NCBI GenBank assembly: GCA_031179305.1
Contig: JAPSHX010000001.1
Location: forward strand, 288,743-352,742
Length of the DNA: 64,000 bases
DNA from: Paenarthrobacter sp.
GTDB lineage: Bacteria > Actinomycetota > Actinomycetes > Actinomycetales > Micrococcaceae
Reading direction: 5' to 3'
Every line of letters begins with the position of its first letter. Positions within the stretch are counted from its first letter, which is position 1. The notes beneath the pieces are model-generated. The model made no database searches, had not been told where the DNA came from, and saw only the letters and a list, made by a program, of their open reading frames with translations. Of the stretch, positions 35,975-46,803 are shown piece by piece. A program made the position numbers and the translations under genes.

Positions 35975-36826
35975 TCAGTTGAACACCACGGTGCGAGTCC
36001 CATCCAGGAGCACACGGTGTTCGGCGTGCCACTGGACTGCCTGAGCCAGCGTGCGGCCTTCGACGTCGCGGCCCATCTGGACGAACTGGGCAGCCGTGCG
36101 CGCGTGGTCAACGCGGATGACTTCCTGCTCGATGATCGGACCCTCGTCGAGGTCCGCCGTCACGTAGTGGGCAGTGGCACCGATGATCTTCACGCCGCGG
36201 GCGTGTGCCTGGTGGTACGGCTTGGCGCCCTTGAAGGAGGGGAGGAACGAGTGGTGGATGTTGATGGCCTTGCCGTTCAACTCCGTGCAGAGATCGTTGG
36301 AGAGGACTTGCATGTATCGGGCCAGGACAGTGAGTTCCACGTCGTGCTCGGCAATCAGTTTCAGCAACTGCGCCTCGGCCTGGGGCTTGGTTTCCGGCGT
36401 CACCGGGATGTGGTGGAACGGGATGCCATAGAACTCCGCCAACGACTCCAAGTCCCGGTGGTTGGACACGATGGCCGGAACGTCAATGGGCAAGGTGCCT
36501 GTGCGCTGCTGGAACAGGAGGTCGTTGAGGCAGTGCGCGTCCTTGGAGCACAGGATGATCGTGCGGACCTTTTCGCCAACAGGGTTGATCTGCCAGGTCA
36601 TGCCGAAGGATTCGGCCACCGGCCGGAGGGCAGTGGCCAGTTCTTCCTGGGAGGACGACGTCGTTGCCTCCACGCGCATGAAGAAGTTGCCTGTGCTGGG
36701 GCTTCCGTACTGCTGGGAGTCGGCGATGTTGCAGCCGGCGTCGAGGAGGGCTCCGGCTACGGCGTGGACGATGCCGGGGCGGTCGGGGCAGGAAAGTGTT
36801 ACAACGAAAGCGGTGGAATCAGTCAC
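35975..36826 (-). CDS. purU: Formyltetrahydrofolate deformylase
   Basis: A 283-residue enzyme that hydrolyses 10-formyl-THF to formate and THF, balancing one-carbon pools. An N-terminal ACT domain (about 1-80, VVTLSCPDRPGIVHAV) precedes the formyltransferase-like catalytic domain with the Asn-His-Asp triad: IVSNHRDLE, FHHIPVT and INIHHSFLPSFKGAKPYHQA, then GATAHYVTADLDEGPII. GTG 36826 gives the usual length. It is divergent from the ZTP-riboswitch/glyA unit, 40 bases from the aptamer. Confidence 0.95.
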   Translation of the reverse strand: MTDSTAFVVTLSCPDRPGIVHAVAGALLDAGCNIADSQQYGSPSTGNFFMRVEATTSSSQEELATALRPVAESFGMTWQINPVGEKVRTIILCSKDAHCLNDLLFQQRTGTLPIDVPAIVSNHRDLESLAEFYGIPFHHIPVTPETKPQAEAQLLKLIAEHDVELTVLARYMQVLSNDLCTELNGKAINIHHSFLPSFKGAKPYHQAHARGVKIIGATAHYVTADLDEGPIIEQEVIRVDHARTAAQFVQMGRDVEGRTLAQAVQWHAEHRVLLDGTRTVVFN

Positions 36827-36865
36827 ACGATCAAGCCTACCTGTGCCGCGTTGTTGTACTGTTAA

Positions 36866-36944
36866 CGGGTCGCAACTGGCGTTGGGTGGACTACCACCAG
36901 GGAGCGGCAATCATGAAGACCACGGATCGTACGCCTGGGCCGAG
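36866..36944 (+). promoter_or_regulatory. ZTP (pfl-motif) riboswitch upstream of glyA-folD
   Basis: The conserved ZTP aptamer blocks are present in order: GGGTCG-ca-ACTGGCG (36867-36881), the stem GGTGG/CCACC, GGGAGC (36900-36905) and, after a variable linker, CGCCTGGGC (36932-36940), which forms the pseudoknot. The class binds ZMP/ZTP (AICAR nucleotides) and turns on one-carbon genes when formyl-THF is short. The element lies before glyA, a classic target. CCTGG of the pseudoknot strand is complementary to CCAGG overlapping the glyA ribosome site, a possible translational switch. Confidence 0.9.
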
Positions 36945-36948
36945 GGTC

Positions 36949-37020
36949 ATGTCTTACCGCTGCACGCAAGTGACCGATCCCTCAGCAACCAAGGGGACGC
37001 GGGAATGCTGCTGCCGGTAG
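36949..37020 (+). CDS. Possible 23-residue Cys-rich leader peptide
   Basis: An ATG at 36949, right after the aptamer, opens a 23-codon frame that ends ECCCR-TAG, with three consecutive TGC Cys codons and a fourth Cys at position 5. A weak GAGGG lies close upstream. It fills most of the riboswitch expression platform before glyA. It may be a translated leader, or only part of the RNA structure; evidence is limited to the frame itself. Confidence 0.25.
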   Translation: MSYRCTQVTDPSATKGTRECCCR

Positions 37021-37062
37021 CCTGACCTGTAGCACCACCCGTTGCCTAGCCAGGAGATCTCC

Positions 37063-38358
37063 GTGACTACCACAACCACTTCCGCGTCTGTCAGCAACCA
37101 GTCGCTCGCCGATCTCGATCCCGAGATCGCAGCAGTCCTCAACCAGGAACTCGGCCGCCAGCGCGGCACCCTGGAAATGATTGCGTCCGAAAACTTCGCC
37201 CCCCGCGCCGTCATGGAAGCCCAGGGCTCCGTCCTGACCAACAAGTACGCCGAGGGCTACCCGGGCCGCCGCTACTACGGCGGTTGCGAATACGTCGACG
37301 TCGCCGAGCAGCTTGCGATCGACCGCGTCAAGGAACTCTTCGGCGCCGAGTACGCCAACGTCCAGCCGCACTCCGGTGCCCAGGCCAACGCTGCAGCACT
37401 GTCCGCCATGATCACTCCGGGCGATAAGATCCTGGGCCTCTCGCTGGCACACGGCGGCCACCTGACCCACGGCATGAAGCTTAACTTCTCCGGCAAGCTC
37501 TACAACGTCGCTGCTTACCAGGTTGAGGAAGACAACTTCCGCATCGACATGGACAAGCTGCGCGAGCAGGCCATCGCCGAGAAGCCGCAGGTCATCATCG
37601 CCGGCTGGTCCGCGTACCCGCGCCACCTTGACTTCGCTGCCTTCCGCTCCATCGCGGACGAAGTTGGCGCCCTCCTCTGGACGGACATGGCACACTTCGC
37701 CGGCCTGGTTGCAGCAGGCCTGCACCCGAGCCCGGTCCCGTACTCCGACGTCGTCACCTCCACGGTTCACAAGACCCTCGCAGGTCCGCGTTCCGGTGTG
37801 ATCCTGGCCAAGCAGGAGTGGGCCAAGAAGCTCAACTCCAACGTCTTCCCGGGCCAGCAGGGTGGACCGCTCATGCACGTCATCGCCGCCAAGGCTGTTG
37901 CCTTCAAGATCGCCGGCAGCGAAGAGTTCAAGGAGCGCCAGGAGCGCGTCCTCGAAGGTGCCAGGATCATCGCTGACCGCCTGAACCAGTCCGACGTCGC
38001 CGAAGCGGGCGTCTCGGTCCTCACCGGCGGCACCGACGTTCACCTGGTCCTCGTTGACCTCCGTAACTCGCAGCTGGACGGCCAGCAGGCCGAAGACCTC
38101 CTGCACTCCGTGGGTATCACCGTGAACCGCAACGCTGTTCCGTTCGACCCCCGCCCGCCGATGGTCACCTCCGGCCTCCGCATCGGTACACCTGCCCTGG
38201 CTACCCGCGGATTCGGTGCAACCGAGTTCACCGAGGTTGCCGAGATCATCGCCACCGCGCTCAAGGCAGGCTCCGCCGCCGACGTCGAAAGCCTCCAGGC
38301 CCGCGTCGACAAACTGGCCGCTGACTTCCCGCTGTACCCGCAGCACGAGCAGTGGTAA
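37063..38358 (+). CDS. glyA: Serine hydroxymethyltransferase
   Basis: The 431-residue PLP enzyme interconverting serine + THF and glycine + 5,10-methylene-THF, the main source of one-carbon units. The PLP lysine is about K237 in [14 protein letters not shown]; other hallmarks are [34 protein letters not shown] and [12 protein letters not shown] 37063 is chosen for AGGAG seven bases upstream; the palindrome GGAGATCTCC spans that ribosome site. Expression is predicted to be controlled by the upstream ZTP riboswitch, in concert with folD downstream. Confidence 0.98.
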   Translation: MTTTTTSASVSNQSLADLDPEIAAVLNQELGRQRGTLEMIASENFAPRAVMEAQGSVLTNKYAEGYPGRRYYGGCEYVDVAEQLAIDRVKELFGAEYANVQPHSGAQANAAALSAMITPGDKILGLSLAHGGHLTHGMKLNFSGKLYNVAAYQVEEDNFRIDMDKLREQAIAEKPQVIIAGWSAYPRHLDFAAFRSIADEVGALLWTDMAHFAGLVAAGLHPSPVPYSDVVTSTVHKTLAGPRSGVILAKQEWAKKLNSNVFPGQQGGPLMHVIAAKAVAFKIAGSEEFKERQERVLEGARIIADRLNQSDVAEAGVSVLTGGTDVHLVLVDLRNSQLDGQQAEDLLHSVGITVNRNAVPFDPRPPMVTSGLRIGTPALATRGFGATEFTEVAEIIATALKAGSAADVESLQARVDKLAADFPLYPQHEQW

Positions 38359-38409
38359 TCCGCTTTTCCGCGGATAAATAAGCACCACCCGGGCCTTGAA
38401 CCGGAGCCT

Positions 38410-38447
38410 ACGGGATCCGCCGCCACACCTACGGCGGCGGATCCCGT
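38410..38447. terminator. Strong hairpin between glyA and folD
   Basis: A perfect 15-bp stem (38410-38424 with 38433-38447) and 8-base loop; no T run follows. It may attenuate or stabilise the glyA mRNA end, leaving partial read-through into folD. Confidence 0.75.
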
Positions 38448-38489
38448 TGGCATGAGCCATTAGGTCACCCACCAGAAAGAGCAGATGGA

Positions 38490-39383
38490 ATGACACAGTC
38501 CACCGCACAGATCCTTGACGGCAAGGCCACCGCCGCAGCCATCAAGGCAGAACTGACCACTCGCGTTTCCGTCCTGGCCGCCAAGGGAATCGTCCCGGGC
38601 CTGGGCACCATCCTGGTGGGTTCCGACCCAGGCAGCACCTGGTATGTCGGCGGCAAGCACAAGGACTGCGCCGAGGTTGGTATCCAGTCCATCCGCCGCG
38701 ACCTCCCCGAAGACATCAGCCAGGAAGACCTCCTGAAGGTGGTCCGCGAGCTCAACGACAACCCGGAATGCACCGGCTACATCGTCCAGCTGCCGCTGCC
38801 CAAGCACATCGACCAGGACGTCATCCTGGAAGCCATGGACCCTGACAAGGACGCCGACGGCCTGCACCCCATGAACCTTGGCCGCCTGGTGGCCAACGTC
38901 AACGGCGAAATGAAGTCGCCGCTGCCCTGCACGCCCAAGGGCTGTGTGGAGTTGCTCCGCCGTCACAACATTGAGCTCAAGGGCAAGCGTGTCCTGGTGG
39001 TTGGCCGCGGCGTAACGATCGGCCGCCCCATCGGCCTGCTGCTGACCCGCAAGGAAGTCAACGCCACGGTCATCCTCGCCCACACCGGAACGGTGGACCT
39101 GCCCGCGGAACTCAAGCAGGCCGACGTCGTGATTGCCGCTGCCGGCGTGCCGCACATGATCAAGGCCGGAGACCTCAAGCCGGGTGCCATTGTGCTCGAC
39201 GTCGGCGTCAGCCGTGTGGACGACGGCAACGGTAAGGCTGTTGTCACCGGAGATGTGGACCCGGCAGCTGCCGACGTCGCCGCCTGGCTGTCCCCGAACC
39301 CCGGCGGCGTGGGCCCGATGACCCGTGCCATGCTGCTCGCGAACGTCGTGGAGAGTGCGGAGCGCCAGGCGGGCATCGCGTAG
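38490..39383 (+). CDS. folD: Bifunctional methylene-THF dehydrogenase / methenyl-THF cyclohydrolase
   Basis: The 297-residue enzyme oxidising 5,10-methylene-THF to methenyl-THF and hydrolysing it to 10-formyl-THF, the cofactor of PurH. The catalytic Tyr-Lys pair is in [10 protein letters not shown] (about 51-60), followed by [13 protein letters not shown], and the NADP site has [13 protein letters not shown] and the signature PGGVGPMT. It lies 131 bases after glyA on the same strand, with a hairpin between. The ATG is preceded by GAGCAGATGG-type purines. Confidence 0.97.
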   Translation: MTQSTAQILDGKATAAAIKAELTTRVSVLAAKGIVPGLGTILVGSDPGSTWYVGGKHKDCAEVGIQSIRRDLPEDISQEDLLKVVRELNDNPECTGYIVQLPLPKHIDQDVILEAMDPDKDADGLHPMNLGRLVANVNGEMKSPLPCTPKGCVELLRRHNIELKGKRVLVVGRGVTIGRPIGLLLTRKEVNATVILAHTGTVDLPAELKQADVVIAAAGVPHMIKAGDLKPGAIVLDVGVSRVDDGNGKAVVTGDVDPAAADVAAWLSPNPGGVGPMTRAMLLANVVESAERQAGIA

Positions 39384-39422
39384 GTTTCCGCGAACCACAG
39401 CAAGGCCCATTACGGGGCTAAG

Positions 39423-39458
39423 CTGCCGAAGATGCCGTTCGCACGGCATCTTCGGCAG
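39423..39458. terminator. Hairpin after folD
   Basis: A perfect 15-bp stem CTGCCGAAGATGCCG (39423-39437) with its complement at 39444-39458 and a TTCGCA loop, 39 bases after the folD stop. Probable terminator without a T run. Confidence 0.75.
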
Positions 39459-39512
39459 GGAACCCTCGAAATGGCCTCGCATAAGTCGGTGGGCGCTACT
39501 AGTCTGCTGAGG

Positions 39513-40502
39513 GTGCACAATGAAGCAATCCGCTCCGCAACTCCCACTGAATCGCCCCAATCCGGCTTCGACATGAACCGACCACTCGTCATCAGCGCGC
39601 GGAACCTCACCAAGGCCTATGGTGATCTCACCGCCGTGGACAACATCTCCTTCGACGTACCGGCGGGGGAGTCCTTCGGGCTGCTGGGCCCCAACGGTGC
39701 CGGCAAATCCACCACGATGAAAATGATCGGCGGCGTCTCCCAACGCACCTCGGGCACACTCAACATTATGGGCTTGGATCCTGAGTCTCACGGTCCGGAA
39801 GTCCGGGCGCATCTGGGTGTGGTCCCACAACAGGACAACCTGGATGAAGAGCTCAAGGTTCGCGAGAACCTGATCGTCTATGGACGCTATTTCGGCCTGC
39901 CTTTGAGCTATTTGCGCCCGAAAGCTGACGAGCTGCTGGAATTCGCGCAGCTGACGGACAAGGCCAATTCCAAGGTGGACGCGCTCTCCGGGGGCATGAA
40001 GCGACGGCTCACAATAGCCCGGTCGCTTATTAACGAGCCCCGCATTCTTCTCCTCGACGAACCCACCACGGGCCTGGATCCGCAGGCACGCCACATCCTC
40101 TGGGACCGGCTGTTCCGGCTCAAGGAAAGCGGGGTCACGCTCATCCTCACCACGCACTACATGGACGAGGCTGAGCAACTCTGCGACCGCCTAATCGTGG
40201 TGGACAAGGGCAGGATCATGGCCGAGGGATCGCCGGCCGCCCTGATTCGTGAGCATTCCTCGCGCGAAGTACTCGAGCTCAGGTTCGGGTCCGAGCGGAA
40301 CGCCACCATCGGCGTCGAGCTTCAAGGCATCGGTGAGCGGCTGGAGACGCTGCCCGACCGCGTACTCGTCTACGCACACGACGGCGAGGCCGCCTTGGAG
40401 CAGGTCACTGCCCGCGGGCTGCACCCCTTGACTTCCTTGGTGCGTCGCTCGTCGCTGGAAGACGTGTTTCTGCGGCTTACCGGTAGGAGCCTCGTTGACT
40501 GA
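39513..40502 (+). CDS. ABC-2 type exporter ATP-binding protein
   Basis: An ATPase of about 329 residues of the DrrA/NodI/CcmA group: Walker A GPNGAGKST follows the motif ESFGLL, the signature LSGGMKRRLTIARSL and Walker B ILLLDEPTTGLDPQ are intact, and the C-terminal 90 residues form the regulatory domain of drug/daunorubicin-type ATPases. Expected to export a lipid, polysaccharide or drug with the two permeases that follow. Start uncertain: GTG 39513, with TACTAG about 11 bases upstream as a possible leaderless promoter, or ATG 39573. Its last codons overlap the next gene. Confidence 0.88.
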   Translation: MHNEAIRSATPTESPQSGFDMNRPLVISARNLTKAYGDLTAVDNISFDVPAGESFGLLGPNGAGKSTTMKMIGGVSQRTSGTLNIMGLDPESHGPEVRAHLGVVPQQDNLDEELKVRENLIVYGRYFGLPLSYLRPKADELLEFAQLTDKANSKVDALSGGMKRRLTIARSLINEPRILLLDEPTTGLDPQARHILWDRLFRLKESGVTLILTTHYMDEAEQLCDRLIVVDKGRIMAEGSPAALIREHSSREVLELRFGSERNATIGVELQGIGERLETLPDRVLVYAHDGEAALEQVTARGLHPLTSLVRRSSLEDVFLRLTGRSLVD

Positions 40503-41358
40503 GTCGGTGAACAAACCACGCACGACGGCGGAGCTGCCGTTGCGTGCCCACTCACCTGAGGTTTCGGCCGCCCGGGCGCGACGCTGGGGTTCCTTTTTCT
40601 ATGCAGAGCAAGTGCTCCGCGTCATGCGTAACTACGGCTGGTCCGTGATCCTGTACAGCGTGGGGCAGCCCGTGGCGTATCTCTTTGCCATGGGAGTGGG
40701 GCTCGCCAGCTTGGTGGACGCCAACAGCGCAGCGGCGTTCGGAGGTGTCAGCTACCTCGAGTTCGTGGCGCCTGCGCTGCTGGTTTCTGCGGCGGTGATG
40801 ACGGCGTCGGGGGAATTCTCCTACCCCGTCATGGACGGGTTCAAATGGCGCCGGGTGTTCTATGGCCCGCATGCCTCGCCGCTGATTCCGGAGCAGATTG
40901 CCAGTGGCCACATCATGGCCAGTTCCCTGCGCTTCCTGTTGCAGTCGGTGGTCTATTTCGTGGTGGTGGCCATGTTTGGTGCTTCGCCGAGCCCGTGGGG
41001 TTGGGTGTCCGCGATCGTGGCCACAGTGGCAGCCCTGTCCTTCGGCCTGCCGTTGATGGCGTACGCGGCCAGCATCAAGCAGGACAAGGGGCAGTTCGCG
41101 TTGGTACAACGGTTCATCGTCATGCCCCTCTTCCTGTTCTCCGGGACCTTCTTCCCGCTTGATACGTTGCCGATCGCAGTTCGTTGGATCGGTTGGATCT
41201 CGCCCGTGTGGCACGGAACAGAGTTGGGCCGGGTGTTCACCTACGGCATGGACCACAACCCGCTGCTGACCATCACGCACGTGGTGTTCCTGCTGGTGAC
41301 CGCCACTGTTGGTTGGGTGCTGGTCCGCCGCCAATTTGTGAAGAGGATGGGCTCATGA
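40495..41358 (+). CDS. ABC-2 type exporter permease, first subunit
   Basis: A 287-residue permease with about six helices (DrrB/NodJ class); the motif RFIVMPLFLFSGTFFPLDTLP (in part, about 202-222) is the conserved ABC2 signature. TTG 40495 is chosen because GGAG lies five bases upstream and it overlaps the ATPase stop by eight bases; GTG 40507 is too far from that site. Works with the second permease to form a heterodimeric channel. Confidence 0.87.
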   Translation: MTESVNKPRTTAELPLRAHSPEVSAARARRWGSFFYAEQVLRVMRNYGWSVILYSVGQPVAYLFAMGVGLASLVDANSAAAFGGVSYLEFVAPALLVSAAVMTASGEFSYPVMDGFKWRRVFYGPHASPLIPEQIASGHIMASSLRFLLQSVVYFVVVAMFGASPSPWGWVSAIVATVAALSFGLPLMAYAASIKQDKGQFALVQRFIVMPLFLFSGTFFPLDTLPIAVRWIGWISPVWHGTELGRVFTYGMDHNPLLTITHVVFLLVTATVGWVLVRRQFVKRMGS

Positions 41359-42188
41359 GCGTCCTGACCGGTGGCCACAGCGCCACGGATCTTGCCCGTG
41401 AGCGTAAGTTCGGTTCGCTCTACTCCCGCAACGCAAAAGCCGTGGTGGGCCGCGGGCTGACGGCTGCCAAGAGCAGCACGTGGCTGGTGATGGTGTCCGG
41501 GTTCTTTGAACCTGTGCTGTTCCTACTGGCCATGGGCGTGGGCATGGGCTCCATCGTGGGTACGGTCCAAGGTCCAGGCGGCGAGGAAATCAGCTACGCG
41601 GCGTACATTGCCCCGGCGCTACTTGCCGTTTCGGCCATGAATGGAGCCATCTATGACTCCACCTGGAACGTTTTCTTCAAGATGAACTTCGCCAAGCTGT
41701 ACCAAGGGATGCTCTACACATCCCTGGGGCCGCTGGACGTTGCGATCGGCGAAATCTTCCTGGCTCTCCTTCGGGGCCTGCTGTACGCCACGGGATTCAC
41801 CGCCGTCATGGGGGTGATGGGCCTGCTCACCAGTTGGTGGGCCATCCTGGTTATTCCCGCATCAGTGCTGATCGCGTTCGGTTTCGCGAGCTTCGGGATG
41901 GGCATCACCAGCTTCATGAAGACGTTCCAGCAGATGGACTGGATCAACTTCTTCCTGCTGCCCATGTTCCTGTTCAGTGCCACGTTCTACCCGCTCAGTG
42001 TCTACCCGCAGGTCATCCAGTGGTTCATCCAGGCCATGCCGTTGTGGCACGGGGTGGAACTTCTGCGCCAAATCAGCGTGGGCTCGTTCAGCCCGGCCAC
42101 TGCCATCCACGTGGGTTACTACCTGGTGATGATCGCGCTAGGGATCATGCTGACCACCGCGAGGCTGCGCCAGCTGTTCCTGAAATGA
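41355..42188 (+). CDS. ABC-2 type exporter permease, second subunit
   Basis: A 277-residue permease related to the preceding one, with six helices and FFLLPMFLFSATFYPLSVYP as the ABC2 signature. Its ATG overlaps the stop of the first permease (ATGA), so the three genes are translationally coupled. The substrate is unknown. A short CCGTCCG/CGGACGG hairpin at 42201-42220 follows. Confidence 0.9.
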   Translation: MSVLTGGHSATDLARERKFGSLYSRNAKAVVGRGLTAAKSSTWLVMVSGFFEPVLFLLAMGVGMGSIVGTVQGPGGEEISYAAYIAPALLAVSAMNGAIYDSTWNVFFKMNFAKLYQGMLYTSLGPLDVAIGEIFLALLRGLLYATGFTAVMGVMGLLTSWWAILVIPASVLIAFGFASFGMGITSFMKTFQQMDWINFFLLPMFLFSATFYPLSVYPQVIQWFIQAMPLWHGVELLRQISVGSFSPATAIHVGYYLVMIALGIMLTTARLRQLFLK

Positions 42189-42251
42189 CTCCTGTGTTCG
42201 CCGTCCGTGGAAGCGGACGGGGCACCTTTCCGCATTTGAGAGAATGGGTTC

Positions 42252-42818
42252 ATGCAATCTCTCGGTGACCCGCACCCGTCCACGTCCCCCGCCGGTAAAG
42301 GCATGTTCAAGGGCTTCCGCATCGGCGGCCTGGGGATGACAGTCGTCATCATCGCTTTCCTGGTAGCCGTCATCTTTGCGGCCAACCAGAACGATGTTGT
42401 GGGCTGGGTTGTGGCTGTGGTTGCTTTCGGGTGGCTTGCCCTTGCAACGTTCGTGGTGCTGAGCATCCGCAAGGCCGCGCAGCGGGCCGGCGCCAAGCTG
42501 ACCGAAGCGCAAAATGCCTTCAACGCCGCAGCTGGCCGCGCGCCGTCGTCGTCCGCCGCTGACAACGGTGGCACGCGCGTAGTTGCCGAGCGCAGCAAAG
42601 CCGATGAAGTCCGTGACCTCAAGCTGGACCACTCATTCAAGATTGTCCAGGTGCAGGTCCGCGTGGTGGACGAGGAACGAGCCAAGGGGGCGACGGCCAA
42701 CCAGGACACCATCAATCGGGCGCTGGAAACCATCGCTATTACAGCAACAAATGCACGGGACATGATCAAGTCTTCGGGTGGCTCGGACGAGCCCGTTGCC
42801 GGCACCATCATCGACTAG
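42252..42818 (+). CDS. Two-helix membrane protein of unknown function
   Basis: A 188-residue protein with two adjacent transmembrane helices (about 29-46 and 50-70) separated by a short QNDV turn and a long cytoplasmic, Ala-rich and charged C-terminal part (about 72-188) that looks helical. I do not recognise a named family. It precedes xth by 10 bases, and the xth GTG may have its own leaderless promoter inside the end of this gene. Confidence 0.7.
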   Translation: MQSLGDPHPSTSPAGKGMFKGFRIGGLGMTVVIIAFLVAVIFAANQNDVVGWVVAVVAFGWLALATFVVLSIRKAAQRAGAKLTEAQNAFNAAAGRAPSSSAADNGGTRVVAERSKADEVRDLKLDHSFKIVQVQVRVVDEERAKGATANQDTINRALETIAITATNARDMIKSSGGSDEPVAGTIID

Positions 42819-42828
42819 AGTAGAGCGG

Positions 42829-44807
<1,979 letters not shown>

Positions 44808-44841
44808 GTCCATGTGCTCAGCTGGCCAGCTCAACGTCAAG

Positions 44842-44865
44842 ACCGGCACCCGAGAGGGTGCCGGT
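44842..44865. terminator. Hairpin after trpS
   Basis: A perfect 10-bp stem ACCGGCACCC/GGGTGCCGGT with a GAGA loop, 34 bases after trpS. Its place supports the later start (44923) for the next gene. No T run follows. Confidence 0.75.
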
Positions 44866-44922
44866 CCGGACGACTCCCGCCAGCCCGCTGTTTCCGGCAC
44901 CGATTGCGGCGCTGGAGACACC

Positions 44923-45489
44923 ATGTGCGTCGGCGTGATCCTTGGCTTCCCACCGGAGATCGCCCGTGAACTCCAGGAATGGAGGGCCTCCTTCGGTGAT
45001 CCGATGGCTGAGGTCATTCCTGCCCACATCACCCTGATCACCACCACACCCACCCAGGACTGGGCCGCCACCCGGGAGCACGTCAGGGAAGTCGCAAGGA
45101 CCCAGGAACCTTTCGAAATCACCATTTCAGGCACGGGATCTTTCCGTCCCATCTCGCCGGTGGTGTTCGTGAACGTCGAGGAAGGCTTTGAGGAGTGCGT
45201 GCAGTTGCACGAGAAACTTCAAACAGGCCCACTCGAGCGGAGGTTGCCCTTCCCGTACCACCCGCACGTGACCGTAGCGCACGATGTCGCCCAGGAAAAC
45301 CTTGACGAGGCCGAAACGGTCCTCAGGGATTACCGGGCGACGTTCCCTGTGGTTAGCATGGGACTTTACGAGCACGACACCAATGGAATTTGGCAGCTAC
45401 GGGAAGAGCTCGACTTTGGCGGCGATACTGACGAAGCACAGCAAGCGGATCCAAGCCGCAGAGGCGGACGTTCCTCCGCTGCCAACTGA
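44923..45489 (+). CDS. 2'-5' RNA ligase-family (2H phosphoesterase) protein
   Basis: A 188-residue 2H phosphoesterase with both H-x-T motifs: H35-I-T37 in PAHITLIT and H115-V-T117 in HPHVTVAH. The family includes 2'-5' RNA ligases and cyclic phosphodiesterases acting on RNA or nucleotide ends; the activity here is not proven. ATG 44923 has GGAG five bases upstream; an in-frame ATG at 44812 would place a hairpin inside the gene and adds 37 low-complexity residues. Its 3' end overlaps the next gene. Confidence 0.88.
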   Translation: MCVGVILGFPPEIARELQEWRASFGDPMAEVIPAHITLITTTPTQDWAATREHVREVARTQEPFEITISGTGSFRPISPVVFVNVEEGFEECVQLHEKLQTGPLERRLPFPYHPHVTVAHDVAQENLDEAETVLRDYRATFPVVSMGLYEHDTNGIWQLREELDFGGDTDEAQQADPSRRGGRSSAAN

Positions 45490-46501
45490 GCTGGCGAAAC
45501 TCAAACTCCAACTTCTCCGCAAAAGGCAGGAATGGGGCCATGCGAAGCGCGCAGGCGAGGGCTTGCCGAAGAAGGTTGGTGCCTTCTTTGCACTCTTTCT
45601 CGCGAGGCTGAACACCAACCGGGCCATGCGTTCCTTTCAGCACTACACCCGGCAGCACGGGCCATTGTTGAGCGCCGGTATCGGCTTCAACATGTTTTTC
45701 TCCGTGACCGGTCTGCTCACTACTGGCTTCGCCATTGCAGGAATAGTTCTGGGCGGTAATCCCGCACTGCAGGATGCCGTAATCGAGAGTGTGGCAGCGG
45801 CTGCCCCGGGGCTCCTTCAGGTGGATGGCGGCGAAGGGCTGGTGGATCCACAATCCTTGCTTAACCCGTCGGGGCTCGGGTGGACGGCCCTCATCGCAGC
45901 GGTTGTCACAGTTTTTGTTTCCCTTGGCTGGATTGCCAGCATCAGGGAAGGTCTTCGGGGGATCATGAAAGCTGATCCCCTGGTGCGCAATCCGATCCTT
46001 CAAAAGCTCATCGACGCCGGCACCCTGCTGCTCCTCGGCGTCATCCTTGTGATCAGCGCAGGTGTCTCGCTCGTCTTTGGCACCGCAGCGGGCTGGCTCA
46101 TAGCTTTGCTCAAATTGGACGAAGGCGTTGCCGAGCCCGTAGCAGCCACGGTCAAGATCGTCGTCCCGCTCCTCCTGAACTGCGCGACGGCGGCAGTGCT
46201 GTTCCGCATTGCAGGTGGGCTGAAGCTGGGGCGCCGCTCATTCCTGGAGGGCGTGGTGCTGGCAGGCGTGGGGACAACGGTCCTGCAATTCTTCAGCACC
46301 GAACTTTTGGCCCGGTCAGGCAACAATCCGGTTCTGGCATCGTTTGCCATTATCATCGGCCTGCTCATCTGGTTCAATCTTGTGAGCCAGGTGTACCTCG
46401 TCTCGGCGTCGTGGTCTGCTATTCGCGAGGCTGACACGGCGTCGGGGGAGTCGCCGCGCAAGAAAGTCCTGGGTTCGCGGCGCGTGGCGCCCCGCACCTG
46501 A
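45416..46501 (+). CDS. YihY/virulence factor BrkB family membrane protein
   Basis: A 361-residue membrane protein with about six hydrophobic helices from residue 85 on, including SAGIGFNMFFSVTGLLTTGFA and LIWFNLVSQVYLVSASW, typical of the YihY/BrkB (formerly RNase BN) family. The function is unknown. TTG 45416 has GGGAAGAG seven bases upstream and is preferred; ATG 45383 without a ribosome site is the alternative. It overlaps the end of the RNA-ligase gene by more than 70 bases, suggesting coupling. Confidence 0.87.
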   Translation: MAAILTKHSKRIQAAEADVPPLPTELAKLKLQLLRKRQEWGHAKRAGEGLPKKVGAFFALFLARLNTNRAMRSFQHYTRQHGPLLSAGIGFNMFFSVTGLLTTGFAIAGIVLGGNPALQDAVIESVAAAAPGLLQVDGGEGLVDPQSLLNPSGLGWTALIAAVVTVFVSLGWIASIREGLRGIMKADPLVRNPILQKLIDAGTLLLLGVILVISAGVSLVFGTAAGWLIALLKLDEGVAEPVAATVKIVVPLLLNCATAAVLFRIAGGLKLGRRSFLEGVVLAGVGTTVLQFFSTELLARSGNNPVLASFAIIIGLLIWFNLVSQVYLVSASWSAIREADTASGESPRKKVLGSRRVAPRT

Positions 46502-46521
46502 AAGTTTTAGCTGGAGGCCGC

Positions 46522-46674
46522 ATGAACAACCAACTGTGGATCGCCTGCCTGCTTGGGGCTGCAGCCGGACTCGTCGTTGGCCAGCTGATCTTCAATTCGC
46601 CCTTTCTGGGCATCCTCATTGGCGTTGGCCTTGGTGCCTTGGTGGGCGCCGCTTTGGGACCCCGCCGGGGTTAG
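46522..46674 (+). CDS. Small 50-residue membrane protein
   Basis: A short gene with a clear ribosome site (GGAGG) about five bases before its ATG. The product has two hydrophobic stretches rich in Gly (LLGAAAGLVVGQLIF and GILIGVGLGALVGAALG), the latter a glycine-zipper-like helix, and a basic end PRRG. It follows the YihY gene by 20 bases and is probably in the same transcript. No named family recognised. Confidence 0.65.
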   Translation: MNNQLWIACLLGAAAGLVVGQLIFNSPFLGILIGVGLGALVGAALGPRRG

Positions 46675-46727
46675 CAGGCGAGGTCCTGTTGCGATAATAT
46701 CCCAAGGCGGCCATCGGCAAGTAAGTA

Positions 46728-46793
46728 CCCATGTAGGTCGCAGATCAGGCCGTTATGAGTGCTCAGAACGACCTGATCTGTTACTTACTTGGG
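46728..46793. repeat. 66-bp palindromic dispersed repeat, copy C
   Basis: The most diverged copy: the core CAGATCAGGCCGTT...GAACGACCTGATCTG is kept, while the centre reads ATGAGTGCTCAG and the outer arms TAGGTCG and TTACTTA do not fully pair. It lies between the convergent small membrane gene and the alpha/beta hydrolase, 10 bases from the latter's stop. Confidence 0.88.
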
Positions 46794-46803
46794 TGGGGGC
46801 GGG

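Noticed and set aside
36796-37020. 74-codon frame running through the purU-glyA gap
   Set aside because: Its first part lies in the purU start and the ZTP aptamer; only the last 23 codons are worth noting.
44812-44922. Earlier ATG for the 2'-5' RNA ligase-like gene
   Set aside because: It would place a perfect hairpin inside the gene and add low-complexity residues; the later ATG has a good ribosome site.
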